Positions 9,275 through 18,556 of a DNA stretch of 64,000 nucleotides are shown here, piece by piece; the stretch's first letter is position 1, and each line of letters starts with the position of its first letter. A program made the translations under genes and the position numbers. The DNA comes from Burkholderiaceae bacterium (GTDB taxonomy: Bacteria; Pseudomonadota; Gammaproteobacteria; Burkholderiales; Burkholderiaceae_E), in the NCBI GenBank assembly GCA_023954015.1, contig JAMLIS010000002.1:1-64000 (forward strand). The letters run 5' to 3'. Under the pieces are notes generated by a model that was given only the letters and a program-made list of their open reading frames with translations, was not told the origin of the DNA and searched no databases.

Positions 9275-10077
9275 TCGATCGTCTGGCGCCGCGCCGCCTC
9301 GCGCGAAGCGGCGATCGCCACCGGCACCGCGCGTTTCGGCAGCGCCGCGCGGCGAACCGGACCCACCAGCCGCATCGCGCGCACGCGCTTGATCGCCGAG
9401 ACGACGTACAGCGCGCCGCAGATCGGCCACCAACGATCGCCCGCGTCTTCCATGAACCGCGTGCGGTCGAGCCACTTCTGCGTCCGGCACGGGGGGCGGT
9501 AGCAGCCGTAGCGTCCGCGGTCCAGTTCGAAGCTGAGCAGCTTGAACCAGTCGCGCAACCGCGGCAGCGCGATGAACTGCCCGTCGCGCGGAACGAATAC
9601 CTCGGCCGCGAGCGCGCGCGTCCACCACTGGCGCATTCCCCACAGACTCACCGGGTTGAAGCCCGAAACGATGACGCGCCCCTCGGGCCGCAACACGCGA
9701 TCGACCTCCCGCAACACCTGGTGCGGGTCGGCGGCGAACTCGAGGACGTGCGGCAACACGACGAGATCGAGCGATTCGGAGGCGATCGGCAACTCCTCGA
9801 AATGCTCGATCAGCAACTCCGCAGCGGCGCCTTCGGCGAGATCCTCGGGACGGCACGCGTGGACACGATGCGGCATCCGGTTGTCGCGCAGCGCATCGAA
9901 GCCGGCATCCCCGAGTTGCAGCGCGTGAAAACCGAACAGGTCGGACACCGCGGCGTCGAAACGCGCCTGCTGCCAGGCGAGCACGTAGCGCCCCGGCGGC
10001 GACGCGAGCCAGTTGCGCCACGCGCTCGCGCCGGCAGTCGGCGCGACGGGCTTCGCCAGCGTTTCCTCGTCGTTCAT
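9259..10077 (-). CDS. Class I SAM-dependent methyltransferase, unknown substrate
   Basis: 272 residues. The core resembles the Methyltransf_11 family, but motif I is weak ([11 protein letters not shown] instead of a clear GxGxG). Motif II/III is [20 protein letters not shown], followed by [20 protein letters not shown]. This SAM-methyltransferase type is found next to rnhA in many betaproteobacteria, here separated from it only by the opposite-strand cfa gene. ATG at 10077 was chosen because GGAGGG lies upstream and the conserved part starts soon after; the open frame extends to 10206. The substrate is unknown. Confidence 0.75.
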   Translation of the reverse strand: MNDEETLAKPVAPTAGASAWRNWLASPPGRYVLAWQQARFDAAVSDLFGFHALQLGDAGFDALRDNRMPHRVHACRPEDLAEGAAAELLIEHFEELPIASESLDLVVLPHVLEFAADPHQVLREVDRVLRPEGRVIVSGFNPVSLWGMRQWWTRALAAEVFVPRDGQFIALPRLRDWFKLLSFELDRGRYGCYRPPCRTQKWLDRTRFMEDAGDRWWPICGALYVVSAIKRVRAMRLVGPVRRAALPKRAVPVAIAASREAARRQTIDQRYM

Positions 10078-10153
10078 GGCGTGCCTGCCCTCCAAGAAAC
10101 CCTGGAAGTCCGAGCCTCCTGGACCATTGTACCGGCCGCACGGCGCGTCCGAC

Positions 10154-10183
10154 TTGACCGCCTGATCAGCCATCCCGTACGAT
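10154..10183 (+). promoter_or_regulatory. Candidate sigma-70 promoter of mltD
   Basis: TTGACC (10154-10159), an 18-base spacer and TACGAT (10178-10183) stand about 45 bases before the mltD start, in the 151-base divergent gap. No operator-like repeat is visible beside it. Confidence 0.5.
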
Positions 10184-10228
10184 CGCCCGCGGCTGGCGCG
10201 AGACAAATCAGACAGTTAGGGGGCATCG

Positions 10229-12118
10229 TTGTCGTCGATTCTTGAAACCTTGCCCGCGCGCCCGCCGTATCCGCAGTCCTGCGCTGCGAGCCGCGCGCGG
10301 GTCGCCTTGCAACTGCTCGGCGCCGCAGCAGCGCTGCTTCTCGGCGCCGGCTGCTCCACGGTTCGCACGACAGCAGATGCGGCGCGCATCGAACAGGCAC
10401 CGACCGCTGCGTCCACGGCATCGCCGGCGCCCGCCACCGCCACGCCGACTGCCGCAACGCCGGCCTCCGGCGCAATCTCACCGCTGGGCGAGCTCTCGCT
10501 GAAACCCGCGCTCGTCGACGAAACCGCCGCAATCCCAGCCCCGTCGGCGCCGGCCGCCCGCGTGCACACCGACCTGTGGGAGCGCATTCGCGCGGGATTC
10601 GCGATGCCGGAACTTCCCACGCCGCTGGTCGAGCAGAAGGAGCGCTTCTATCTCGAGCGGCCCGAATACCTGCAGCGCATGTTCGCGCGCGGCAATCGCT
10701 ACCTGTTCCACATCGTCGAGGAAATCGAGCGCCGCGGCCTGCCCACCGAACTCGCGCTGCTGCCCTTCGTCGAGAGCGCGATGAATCCTACCGCGCTGTC
10801 GAGCGCGCGTGCCGCCGGCCTGTGGCAGTTCATTCCGTCGACGGGTCGCGCCTACAACCTGCAACAGGACTGGTGGGTCGACAACCGCCGCGACGTCGTC
10901 GAGTCCACCGAGGCGGCGCTCGATTACCTGCAGAAGATCTACGCGCTCGCAGGCAACGACTGGTTTCTCGCACTCGCCTCGTACAACTGGGGAGAAAACG
11001 CAGTCGCGCGCGCGATGCGTCGCAATCAGGCGCGCGGTCTGCCCACCGACTACCTGTCGCTGACGATGCCGGCGGAGACCCGCCATTACGTTCCGAAGCT
11101 CATTGCGTTGAAGAACATCGTGCTGCACGCCGCCGAACTGGACGTTCGCCTGCCGCCGCTGCGCAACGAGCCGTATTTCGTGACGATCGAAAAGACGCGC
11201 CCGATCGACCTGGCACTCGCGGCAAGGTTCGCCGGGATGAGCGTGGACGAGTTCGTCGCGCTGAATCCGGCGCACAACCGGCCGGTGATCGCGGCGAGCC
11301 GCAACAGCCAGATCAAGCTGCCCGCCGACCGGCTCGACGCGTTCCTCGAAGCCGTCGAGCGACACGGCAAGGCGAGCCGCGCATTCGCGACCTGGCAGCC
11401 GCAGACCTTGCAGCCCGGCGAGACGATCGAATCGATCGCACGCCGCGCTGGCATCACGACCGCCGCGCTGCTCGAGGCCAACGACCTGCGTCGAGGCCAG
11501 CGGATCCTCGCGGGAACGCGGATCCTCGCACCGCAGCACGGCGTCGACGACGAGACGCGCCTGGAAGGCTTCGAGGGCCCGCGCGTCTACGAACTCGTCG
11601 AACGCCCCGCGGCCTGGCACCGGATGGTGCGCGGCGAGACGCTCTCGGCGGTTGCGCGCCGCTACGGTACGACGGTCGCGAAACTGCGCTCGTGGAACCG
11701 GGTCGGCGCGAAGCCGCCCGCCGGCACGTTGCTGAAGGTACGGCCCGCCTCGACGCAGACCGTGCTCACCACCGAAAACGGCGATCGGCGCATCGTGCGC
11801 CGCGACGACGACGAACCGAAGATCGTGCATGCCGTGCTGCGGCGGCAGGGACCGGCCGCCGAAACGGCGCCCCCCGAAGACGCGAAGCGCGCGTCGACCT
11901 CGCGCGCGTCGACCTCGCGCGCATCGAAGTCCCGTGCATCGAGGTCTGCCCGCTCCGGCTCGGCGACCGTCAGGTCCGCCGTGCCGAACGCGGCGCGAAC
12001 GCGCTCCGCCGCCGCCAGGCCGTCGAAATCCCCGGCGAAGGCGACGGTCACGCGGCAAGCGCGCGAGGGCGCGAAGATCGCGCCGGCGCCACGCAGCCGG
12101 GTGGCGAAGAGAACCTGA
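10229..12118 (+). CDS. mltD: Membrane-bound lytic murein transglycosylase D
   Basis: 629 residues. A hydrophobic leader ends at LLLGAGCSTV, a lipobox-like site with an unusual Gly at -3, so lipidation is probable rather than certain. The lytic transglycosylase domain (about 130-290) has the catalytic Glu182 in LLPFVESAMNP and GLWQFIPSTGRAYNL. Two LysM peptidoglycan-binding repeats follow at about 389-436 and 462-505. The last 100 residues are Ala/Arg/Ser-rich and contain a short tandem repeat. The enzyme cleaves murein glycan strands with formation of anhydro-muropeptides. The start codon is TTG, after TTAGGGGG; no in-frame ATG or GTG fits better. Confidence 0.9.
   Translation: MSSILETLPARPPYPQSCAASRARVALQLLGAAAALLLGAGCSTVRTTADAARIEQAPTAASTASPAPATATPTAATPASGAISPLGELSLKPALVDETAAIPAPSAPAARVHTDLWERIRAGFAMPELPTPLVEQKERFYLERPEYLQRMFARGNRYLFHIVEEIERRGLPTELALLPFVESAMNPTALSSARAAGLWQFIPSTGRAYNLQQDWWVDNRRDVVESTEAALDYLQKIYALAGNDWFLALASYNWGENAVARAMRRNQARGLPTDYLSLTMPAETRHYVPKLIALKNIVLHAAELDVRLPPLRNEPYFVTIEKTRPIDLALAARFAGMSVDEFVALNPAHNRPVIAASRNSQIKLPADRLDAFLEAVERHGKASRAFATWQPQTLQPGETIESIARRAGITTAALLEANDLRRGQRILAGTRILAPQHGVDDETRLEGFEGPRVYELVERPAAWHRMVRGETLSAVARRYGTTVAKLRSWNRVGAKPPAGTLLKVRPASTQTVLTTENGDRRIVRRDDDEPKIVHAVLRRQGPAAETAPPEDAKRASTSRASTSRASKSRASRSARSGSATVRSAVPNAARTRSAAARPSKSPAKATVTRQAREGAKIAPAPRSRVAKRT
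11888..11947 (+). repeat. 15-base tandem repeat in the mltD tail
   Basis: Four copies of a 15-base unit encode RASTS, RASTS, RASKS and RASRS. The first two copies are nearly identical in DNA. They make a basic, Ser-rich C-terminal tail after the second LysM domain. A basic tail could bind murein or lipopolysaccharide, but this is speculation. Copy number may vary between strains. Confidence 0.8.
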
Positions 12119-12131
12119 ACGGGAAAGGACC

Positions 12132-13772
12132 TCAGCCCAGCAACTCCCGCGTATACGCCTCCCGCGGCTCGGCGAACAGTCGCCCGGTCTCGCCCGATTC
12201 GACGATGCGACCGTCCTTCATGACGATCACGTGGTGCGCCATCGCGCGGATGACCGCCAGGTCGTGCGTGATGAAGACGTACGCCATCCGGTAGCGTTCC
12301 TGCAGCGACGACAGCAGCTCGAGCACCTGCTGCTGCACCGAGACGTCGAGCGCCGACGTCGGCTCGTCGAGCACCAGCAGCTGCGGGCGCAGGATCGCCG
12401 CACGCGCGATCGAGATGCGCTGGCGCTGCCCGCCGGAGAACTCGTGCGGATAGCGTTCGAGCGCGCCGGCGTCGAGCCCGACTTCCTCGAGCATCGTCGC
12501 CACTCGCTCGCGGCGCTCTTTCGCGGACAGCCGCGGCTCGTGCAGCGCGATTCCCTCCTCGACGATCTGCAGCACGGTGCGGCGCGGCGACAGCGAATGG
12601 AAGGGATCCTGGAAGACGATCTGCAGGTTGCGCCGCTGTGCGCGCATGGCGCGTGCGCTCAATTCGTGCAGCGGCGTGCCGTCGAAACGGATCTCGCCGC
12701 ACGTCTCGCCCTGCGCCAGGCGCAGCAGCGTCAGGCCGAGCGTGCTCTTGCCCGAACCCGATTCGCCGACCACGCCCAACGTCTGACCGCGCGCGACGCG
12801 CAGGTCGACGTCGCGCACCGCTTCGAAACGGCGCTTGCGGAACCAGGAATCGCCGATCGGAAAGCGACACCCAACTTCCCGTGCGTCGAGCAGCGTCGGG
12901 GCCGCGTCATCGAGCGGCGCGATCGAGCGTTTCGGACTGCTGTCGATCAGCATCCGCGTGTAGGCCTGGCGCGGGGCGTCGAACAGCGCCGCCGTCTTTC
13001 CCTGCTCGACGAGTCGGCCGTCCTTCATCACCGCCACGCGATCGGCGAAGGAACGTACGAGCGGCAGGTCGTGCGTGATCAGCAGCACCGACATGCCGGA
13101 TTCGCGCTGCAGTTCGTCGAGCAGCTCGACGATGCGTCGCTGCACGGTGACGTCGAGCGCCGTCGTCGGTTCGTCGGCGATCAGGAGCTTCGGCGAGCAG
13201 GCGAGCGCCATCGCGATCATCGCGCGCTGGCGCTGCCCTCCGGAGAGCTGGTGCGGAAAACTCGAGAACCGCCGCTGCGGCTCGGGAAGGCGCGTGCGCT
13301 CGAGCAGTTCGATTGCGCGGCGCGTCGCCTGTGCACGCGAGACGCCTTCGTGCCGTTCGATCGACTCGCAGATCTGGTCGCCGATCGGATAGAGCGGATT
13401 CAGCGCGCTCATCGGCTCCTGGAAGATCATCGCGATGTCGCGTCCGCGCACGCCGCGCAATTCGCGCTCGGGTGCGGCAAGCAGCTCGCGCCCTTCGAAA
13501 CGCACCGAACCCGCGTACTGCGCGTCGGCGTTCAGTCGCAGTATCGACAGCGCAGTGACCGTCTTGCCCGAACCCGACTCGCCGACGAGCGCGAATTTCT
13601 CGCCGGCGCACACGTCGAGGCCGACCCGGTCGACGACCCGCGTCGAGCCGCTCGCGCCCACGAAGTCCACCGAGAGGTCGCGCACCGACAGCAGCGCTTC
13701 GGCGCGGCCATCGGCGGCGTCGCCGGCGCGGTCAGCCCTTTCGCGTGTCGAGCGCATCGCGCAGCGCCTCAC
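12132..13772 (-). CDS. yejF: Duplicated ABC ATPase of a peptide/microcin-C-type importer (YejF)
   Basis: 546 residues with two complete ABC ATPase halves in one chain. Half 1 has Walker A GESGSGKTVTAL, signature LSGGQRQRAM and Walker B LLIADEPTTALDV. Half 2 has GESGSGKSTLGL, FSGGQRQRIS and LLVLDEPTSALDV. This fused architecture is typical of YejF, which energises uptake of oligopeptides or peptide antibiotics. Start at 13772, or ATG at 13757; both overlap the yejE 3' end. Third gene of yejB-yejE-yejF. No yejA binding-protein gene is next to it, because the operon begins at the divergent fabI promoter. Confidence 0.9.
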   Translation of the reverse strand: MRRCAMRSTRERADRAGDAADGRAEALLSVRDLSVDFVGASGSTRVVDRVGLDVCAGEKFALVGESGSGKTVTALSILRLNADAQYAGSVRFEGRELLAAPERELRGVRGRDIAMIFQEPMSALNPLYPIGDQICESIERHEGVSRAQATRRAIELLERTRLPEPQRRFSSFPHQLSGGQRQRAMIAMALACSPKLLIADEPTTALDVTVQRRIVELLDELQRESGMSVLLITHDLPLVRSFADRVAVMKDGRLVEQGKTAALFDAPRQAYTRMLIDSSPKRSIAPLDDAAPTLLDAREVGCRFPIGDSWFRKRRFEAVRDVDLRVARGQTLGVVGESGSGKSTLGLTLLRLAQGETCGEIRFDGTPLHELSARAMRAQRRNLQIVFQDPFHSLSPRRTVLQIVEEGIALHEPRLSAKERRERVATMLEEVGLDAGALERYPHEFSGGQRQRISIARAAILRPQLLVLDEPTSALDVSVQQQVLELLSSLQERYRMAYVFITHDLAVIRAMAHHVIVMKDGRIVESGETGRLFAEPREAYTRELLG

Positions 13773-14808
13773 CGATGAAGATCAGCAGCATCAGCGTGCC
13801 GACGAGAACGACGAAGGTGCCGAGCGAGATCCACCACGCATCGAGGTTCGCCTTGCCCTGCGCGAGCAATTCGCCCAGGCTCGGCGTCGACGGCGGCACG
13901 CCCAGGCCGAGGAAGTCGAGGCTGGTGAGCGCGACGATCGCCCCGCTCATCCGGAACGGCAGGAACGCGATGACCGGCGTCAGCGAGTTCGGCAGCACAT
14001 GGCGCCAGATGATCCGTCCGTTCGACAGGCCGAGCGCACGCGCGGCCGTCACGTACTCGAGTTGTCGATTGCGCAGGAACTCGGCGCGCACGTAGTCGGA
14101 CAGGCCGATCCAGCTGAACAGCGACAGGATCACGAGCAGGATCCAGATGCTCGGCTCGAACATCGACGCGAGGATCAGCAGCAGGTACAGCTCGGGGATC
14201 GAACCCCAGACCTCGACCAGGCGCTGCGCGGCGAGATCGAGGCGTCCGCCGAAATAGCCCTGCACGGCGCCGGCGACGATGCCCAGCGCCACGCCGATCG
14301 CGGTGAGCGCCATCCCGAACAGCACCGAAACGCGAAAGCCGTACAGCAGTCGCGCGAGCACGTCGCGGCCGCGATCGTCGGTGCCGAGCCGGTTTTCCGT
14401 CGACGGCGGCGCCGGATTCGGGCTCGCCGCGAAGTAGTTGATCGTGTCGAAGCGGTAGCGGTTCGGCGGAAACACCGCCCAGTTGCCGTCGCGGCCGAGC
14501 CGCTCGCGGATGAAAGGGTCGAGGTAGTCGGTAGCCGTGCGGAAGTCGCCGCCGAAGGTCGTCTCCGGATAGGTGCGCAGCAGCGGGAAATACAGTTGTC
14601 CTTCGTAGCGCACGACGATCGGACGGTCGTTCGACAGCACCTCTGCAGCGAGACTCAGTGCGAAGACGGCGAGGAAGATCCACAGGCTCCAGTAGCCGCG
14701 GCGATTCGCGCGAAAGCGCAGCCACGCGCGCCGGCGAGGCGACAGCGACACGCGGGGCGCGCGCGAGACGGCGATCGCGTCGCCGGCGAGCGCGGCGCCG
14801 GCGCTCAA
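13732..14808 (-). CDS. yejE: Peptide/microcin C ABC importer permease (YejE)
   Basis: About 358 residues. The N-terminal signature WLRFRANRRGYWSLWIF and first transmembrane helix are followed by a periplasmic loop, then a binding-protein-dependent permease domain with the EAA-like loop AARALGLSNGRIIWRHVLPN. A TTG at 14808 overlaps the yejB stop (TTGA) and is the preferred start. A GTG at 14751 would give the shorter, E. coli-like N-terminus and cannot be excluded; no good Shine-Dalgarno sequence distinguishes them. It pairs with YejB to form the translocation channel. Confidence 0.88.
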   Translation of the reverse strand: MSAGAALAGDAIAVSRAPRVSLSPRRRAWLRFRANRRGYWSLWIFLAVFALSLAAEVLSNDRPIVVRYEGQLYFPLLRTYPETTFGGDFRTATDYLDPFIRERLGRDGNWAVFPPNRYRFDTINYFAASPNPAPPSTENRLGTDDRGRDVLARLLYGFRVSVLFGMALTAIGVALGIVAGAVQGYFGGRLDLAAQRLVEVWGSIPELYLLLILASMFEPSIWILLVILSLFSWIGLSDYVRAEFLRNRQLEYVTAARALGLSNGRIIWRHVLPNSLTPVIAFLPFRMSGAIVALTSLDFLGLGVPPSTPSLGELLAQGKANLDAWWISLGTFVVLVGTLMLLIFIGEALRDALDTRKG

Positions 14809-15851
14809 CGCACGCCCGCCGAGAACTTCACGCGAGGATCGACCCACGTGTACGCCAGGTCCGTGAGCAGCTTGGCGACCAGGCCGAGCAGCGAGAACAC
14901 GTAGAGGGTGCCGAGCACGACCGGGTAGTCGCGTCGGATCACTGCCTCGTACGACAGCAGCCCGAGCCCGTCGAGCGAGAAGAGCGTCTCGATCAGCAGC
15001 GAACCCGTGAAGAACGCACCGATGAATGCCGCGGGAAACGCGGTGACCAGCGGGATCAGCGCGTTGCGGAAAACGTGCTTGTAGAAGACGCGCCGCTCGG
15101 ACAATCCCTTCGCGCGCGCGGTCAGCACGTACTGCTTGCGGATCTCCTCGAGGAAGGTGTTCTTCGTGAGCATCGTCGTGACGGCAAAGCTGCCGACGAC
15201 CAGGCAGGCGAGCGGCATCGCCAGGTGCCAGAAGTAGTCGAGTACCTTGCCCGCGACGCTCAGCCGGTCGAAGTCGTCCGACGTGAGGCCCCGCAACGGG
15301 AAGAGCTGCCAGAAAGTGCCGCCACCGAACAGCACGAGCAGCAGAACGCCGAGCACGAAGCCGGGGATGGCGTAGCCCACCAGAACCGCCACCGACGTCC
15401 ACAGGTCGAAGCGGGTCCCGTGGCGCACCGCCTTCGCGATGCCCAGCGGGATCGACACGGCATACACGAGCAGGAAGCTCCACAGTCCCAGGCTGATCGA
15501 CACCGGCATCTTCTCGACGATCAGTCCCCAGACGCTCTTGTGATGCAGGTAGCTCCTGCCGAGATCGAAGACGGCGTAGTTGCGCAGCATCCGGAAGAAC
15601 CGTTCGTGCGCGGGTCGGTCGAAGCCGTACATGCGCCGGATCTCCTCGATCTGCTGCGGATCGACGCCCTGCGCCCCGCGGTAGCCCCCGCTGGCGGCGA
15701 CCTCGCCGCCGCCGAGCCCCCCGCGCAGCTCGCGCACCAGTTGCTCGACCGGACCGCCCGGGACGAACTGGACGATCACGAACGACACGAGCAGGATCCC
15801 GACCAGCGTCGGAATCATCAGCAGCAGGCGCTTGGCGACGTAGACGAGCAT
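14805..15851 (-). CDS. yejB: Peptide/microcin C ABC importer permease (YejB)
   Basis: 348 residues from ATG at 15851 (MLVYVAKRLLLMIPTLVGIL). The first helix, the DppB-like motif FVPGGPVEQLV and the long periplasmic insertion are those of YejB. The cytoplasmic coupling loop is LTARAKGLSERRVFYKHVFRNALIP. The frame extends to 15923, but the extra N-terminus is Arg/Cys-rich and precedes the membrane helix, so it was dropped. First gene of yejBEF, divergent from fabI across about 108 bases. Confidence 0.9.
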   Translation of the reverse strand: MLVYVAKRLLLMIPTLVGILLVSFVIVQFVPGGPVEQLVRELRGGLGGGEVAASGGYRGAQGVDPQQIEEIRRMYGFDRPAHERFFRMLRNYAVFDLGRSYLHHKSVWGLIVEKMPVSISLGLWSFLLVYAVSIPLGIAKAVRHGTRFDLWTSVAVLVGYAIPGFVLGVLLLVLFGGGTFWQLFPLRGLTSDDFDRLSVAGKVLDYFWHLAMPLACLVVGSFAVTTMLTKNTFLEEIRKQYVLTARAKGLSERRVFYKHVFRNALIPLVTAFPAAFIGAFFTGSLLIETLFSLDGLGLLSYEAVIRRDYPVVLGTLYVFSLLGLVAKLLTDLAYTWVDPRVKFSAGVR

Positions 15852-15959
15852 TTCCGGCGAGCAGCGCGAACGCGCCGGCAAGCGCGATCGGCGCGCGAAA
15901 GCCGCACAAGGCGCGTGCGACAATAGGAACCGGCGAGAATTCTAGCGGAGGCGCCACGA

Positions 15960-16754
15960 ATGGGATTTCTCAGCGGCAAGCGGATCCTGGTCACCGGATT
16001 GCTGTCGAACCGGTCGATCGCCTACGGGATCGCCCGCAAGTGCCACGAGCAGGGCGCCGAGCTCGCGTTCACCTGCCAGAGCGAACGCTTCCGCGAGCGT
16101 GTCGGCGAGATGGCCGCTTCCTTCGGCTCGTCGCTCGTCTTCTGCTGCGACGTCGCGGAGGACGCGCAGATCGACGCGCTGTTCGCCTCGCTGGCCGAAC
16201 GCTGGGACGGCCTCGACGGCCTCGTCCACGCGATAGCCTTCGCGCCGCGCGAAGCGATCGCCGGGCGTTTTCTCGAAGGCGCCAGCCGCGAGGCCTTCCG
16301 CATCGCGCAGGACATCTCGACGTGGAGCTTCGTCGCCCTGGCCAGGGGCGCGCAGGCGCTGATGCAGGGCCGGCGCGGCGCGCTGCTCACGCTCAGCTAC
16401 CTGGGAGCGGTACGGGTCGTGCCGCACTACAACACGATGGGCCTGGCCAAGGCGAGCCTGGAGGCGGCCGTGCGCTACCTCGCCGCCGACCTGGGTCCGC
16501 AGGGCACCCGGGTGAACGCAATCTCCGCCGGGCCGATCCGCACGCTGGCCGCCAGCGGCATCCAGGACTTCTCGAAGATCCTCGACCACGTCAGCGCCAA
16601 TGCGCCGCTTCGCCGAAACGTCACGATCGACGATGTCGGCAACGCGGCGGCCTTCCTGCTGTCCGATCTCGCCGGCGGCATCACCGCGCAGGTCACCTAC
16701 GTCGACGCCGGCTTCAGCGAGGTGGCCGGCGGAATTCCCGGCGTGGAGACCTGA
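15960..16754 (+). CDS. fabI: Enoyl-[acyl-carrier-protein] reductase (NADH)
   Basis: 264 residues of the divergent short-chain-dehydrogenase type. The NADH loop is [13 protein letters not shown]. The catalytic Tyr147, Tyr157 and Lys164 lie in [20 protein letters not shown], with the same Tyr-x9-Tyr-x6-Lys spacing as E. coli FabI. It performs the last reduction of each fatty-acid elongation cycle and is the target of triclosan-type inhibitors. GGAG stands about 10 bases before ATG 15960, and a GACAAT hexamer at 15919-15924 may be the -10 element. selD follows after 2 bases, so the two are probably co-transcribed. Confidence 0.94.
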   Translation: MGFLSGKRILVTGLLSNRSIAYGIARKCHEQGAELAFTCQSERFRERVGEMAASFGSSLVFCCDVAEDAQIDALFASLAERWDGLDGLVHAIAFAPREAIAGRFLEGASREAFRIAQDISTWSFVALARGAQALMQGRRGALLTLSYLGAVRVVPHYNTMGLAKASLEAAVRYLAADLGPQGTRVNAISAGPIRTLAASGIQDFSKILDHVSANAPLRRNVTIDDVGNAAAFLLSDLAGGITAQVTYVDAGFSEVAGGIPGVET

Positions 16755-16756
16755 CG

Positions 16757-17848
16757 ATGTCCGCCGTCGAGCACACCGCTTCCGCACCCGCATCGCAGGC
16801 GGCCGATGCGCCGGCGCCGCGCCTGACCTCCTTTTCGCACGGCGGAGGCTGCGGCTGCAAGATCGCTCCGGGCGTGCTGTCGCAACTGCTGCAGGGCGCA
16901 GCGCGGCTGCCGGTGCCGCCGCAGTTGCTCGTCGGCCTGGACACCGCGGACGACGCCGCGGTCTATCGGATCGACGACCAGCATGCGCTGGTCGCGACCA
17001 CCGACTTCTTCATGCCGATCGTCGACGATCCGGACGACTTCGGGCGCATCGCGGCGGCGAACGCGTTGTCCGACATCTACGCGATGGGCGCCTCGCCGAT
17101 CCTCGCACTGGCGATCGTCGCGATGCCGATCGATCGCCTTCCGCTCGAAGTGATCCGCCGCATCCTGCAAGGAGGCGAATCGGTCTGCGCGAGCGCGGGC
17201 GTGCCGATCGCGGGCGGCCACACGATCGACTCGGTGGAGCCGATCTACGGACTCGTGGCGATCGGGCTCGCCCACCCCGCGCACATCCGACGCAACGACG
17301 AAGCGCGTCCGGGCGACCGCCTCGTGCTCGGCAAGCCGCTCGGCGTCGGCATCGCTTCGGCGGCGCTGCGCAAGGACCGTCTTTCGCCGCAGGGCTACGC
17401 GGCGATGATCGCCTCGGCGACCCAGCTCAACGTCTCGGGTCCGGCGCTCGCACGCCTGCCCGGCGTGCACGCGATGACCGACATCACCGGTTTCGGCCTG
17501 CTCGGCCACGTGCTCGAGATGTGCCGCGGCGCTCGCGTGCGGGCGCGAATCTCGTCGGCCTCGGTGCCGAGACTCGAGGGCACCGACGAACGGCTCGCCG
17601 AAGGTTTCGTCACCGGCGCCTCGGCGCGCAACTGGGCGGCCTACGGCCACGAAGTGCTGCTCCCGAATGCCGCACCCGAATCGCTTCGCGCACTGCTCAC
17701 CGATCCGCAGACCTCCGGCGGACTGCTCGTCGCCTGCGACCCGGCGTCGGTCGACGAGGTGCTGGCCATCCTGCACCGCGACGGTTTTGCAGCGGCGTGC
17801 GAGATCGGCGAGGTGCTGGCGGGCGAGCCGGGGGTCGAAGTGCGCTGA
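16757..17848 (+). CDS. selD: Selenide, water dikinase
   Basis: 363 residues. The N-terminal glycine-rich catalytic loop HGGGCGCKIAP carries Cys32 and Lys35, the residues that make selenophosphate from selenide and ATP. The position that is selenocysteine in some SelD proteins is an ordinary cysteine here. LTDPQTSGGLLVAC near the C-terminus is also typical. Selenophosphate feeds selenocysteine and 2-selenouridine synthesis. No selA, selB, selU or selC is seen in the window, so the user of the product is elsewhere. ATG at 16757 follows GGAGACCTGACG. Confidence 0.94.
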   Translation: MSAVEHTASAPASQAADAPAPRLTSFSHGGGCGCKIAPGVLSQLLQGAARLPVPPQLLVGLDTADDAAVYRIDDQHALVATTDFFMPIVDDPDDFGRIAAANALSDIYAMGASPILALAIVAMPIDRLPLEVIRRILQGGESVCASAGVPIAGGHTIDSVEPIYGLVAIGLAHPAHIRRNDEARPGDRLVLGKPLGVGIASAALRKDRLSPQGYAAMIASATQLNVSGPALARLPGVHAMTDITGFGLLGHVLEMCRGARVRARISSASVPRLEGTDERLAEGFVTGASARNWAAYGHEVLLPNAAPESLRALLTDPQTSGGLLVACDPASVDEVLAILHRDGFAAACEIGEVLAGEPGVEVR

Positions 17849-18556
17849 ATGTTCCCCGCCGTTGAACTCGACGGCGTGCGCAAGGCGTTCGGCGCGCACC
17901 TCGTGCTGGACGAGGTGTCGCTGCGCGTCGAACGCGGGGAACGCGTGGCGCTGCTCGGCGAATCCGGCAGCGGCAAGTCGACGCTGCTGAACCTCGTCGC
18001 CGGCCTCGAATCGCCGGACGCGGGCTTCGTGCGTGTCCTGGGCCACGAGATGCACGCGCTGGACGCCGACGGACGCGCGCGCGTGCGGCGCGAGCACGTC
18101 GGTTTCGTCTTCCAGGCCTTTCACCTGCTCGCGCACCTGAGCGCCGTGCAGAACGTCTGCGTGCCGCTGCTGCTCGCCGGCGAGCGCGCCGACGACGCGC
18201 AACGACGCGCCGCGCACTGGCTCGACGGCGTCGGACTGGGCGGACGGCTGAATGCGCTGCCGCGCGAACTGTCGGGCGGCGAGCAGCAGCGCGTGGCACT
18301 GGCGCGCGCACTGGTGCACGAACCCGAGCTCGTCCTCGCCGACGAGCCGACCGGCAATCTCGATCCCGCGAACGCACAACGCGCACTGGATGGAATCGCC
18401 TCGACGATCGAGCGCTGCGGCGCCGCGCTCGTGCTCGTGACGCACTCCGAACAGGCGGCGCGCATCGCGGAACGACGCGTGCGCCTGCAGCGGCAAACGC
18501 TCGAGGACGAACCCGTCGCAGCGCCGCCGCGCGCACCGCGATCGGCCCGACGATGA
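17849..18556 (+). CDS. ABC transporter ATPase, LolD/YbbA type
   Basis: 235 residues. Walker A GESGSGKS is at 37-44, the Q-loop region is VGFVFQAFHLLAHL, the signature is LSGGEQQRVALARAL and Walker B LVLADEPTGNLD. The LolD/YbbA/MacB subgroup drives export or lipoprotein release with FtsX-type permeases, and such a permease follows with an ATGA overlap. ATG is directly next to the selD stop. With the permease and the CrtC/AttH-like gene downstream, it resembles attEFGH-type operons. The substrate is unknown. Confidence 0.88.
   Translation: MFPAVELDGVRKAFGAHLVLDEVSLRVERGERVALLGESGSGKSTLLNLVAGLESPDAGFVRVLGHEMHALDADGRARVRREHVGFVFQAFHLLAHLSAVQNVCVPLLLAGERADDAQRRAAHWLDGVGLGGRLNALPRELSGGEQQRVALARALVHEPELVLADEPTGNLDPANAQRALDGIASTIERCGAALVLVTHSEQAARIAERRVRLQRQTLEDEPVAAPPRAPRSARR

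Noticed and set aside
7535..10141. 868-codon minus-strand frame reaching through cfa to rnhA
   Set aside because: Only the last 144 residues are a protein (RNase HI); the rest is antisense to cfa.
16808..16870. Selenocysteine-containing SelD
   Set aside because: The catalytic position is an ordinary Cys codon and no in-frame UGA is present.
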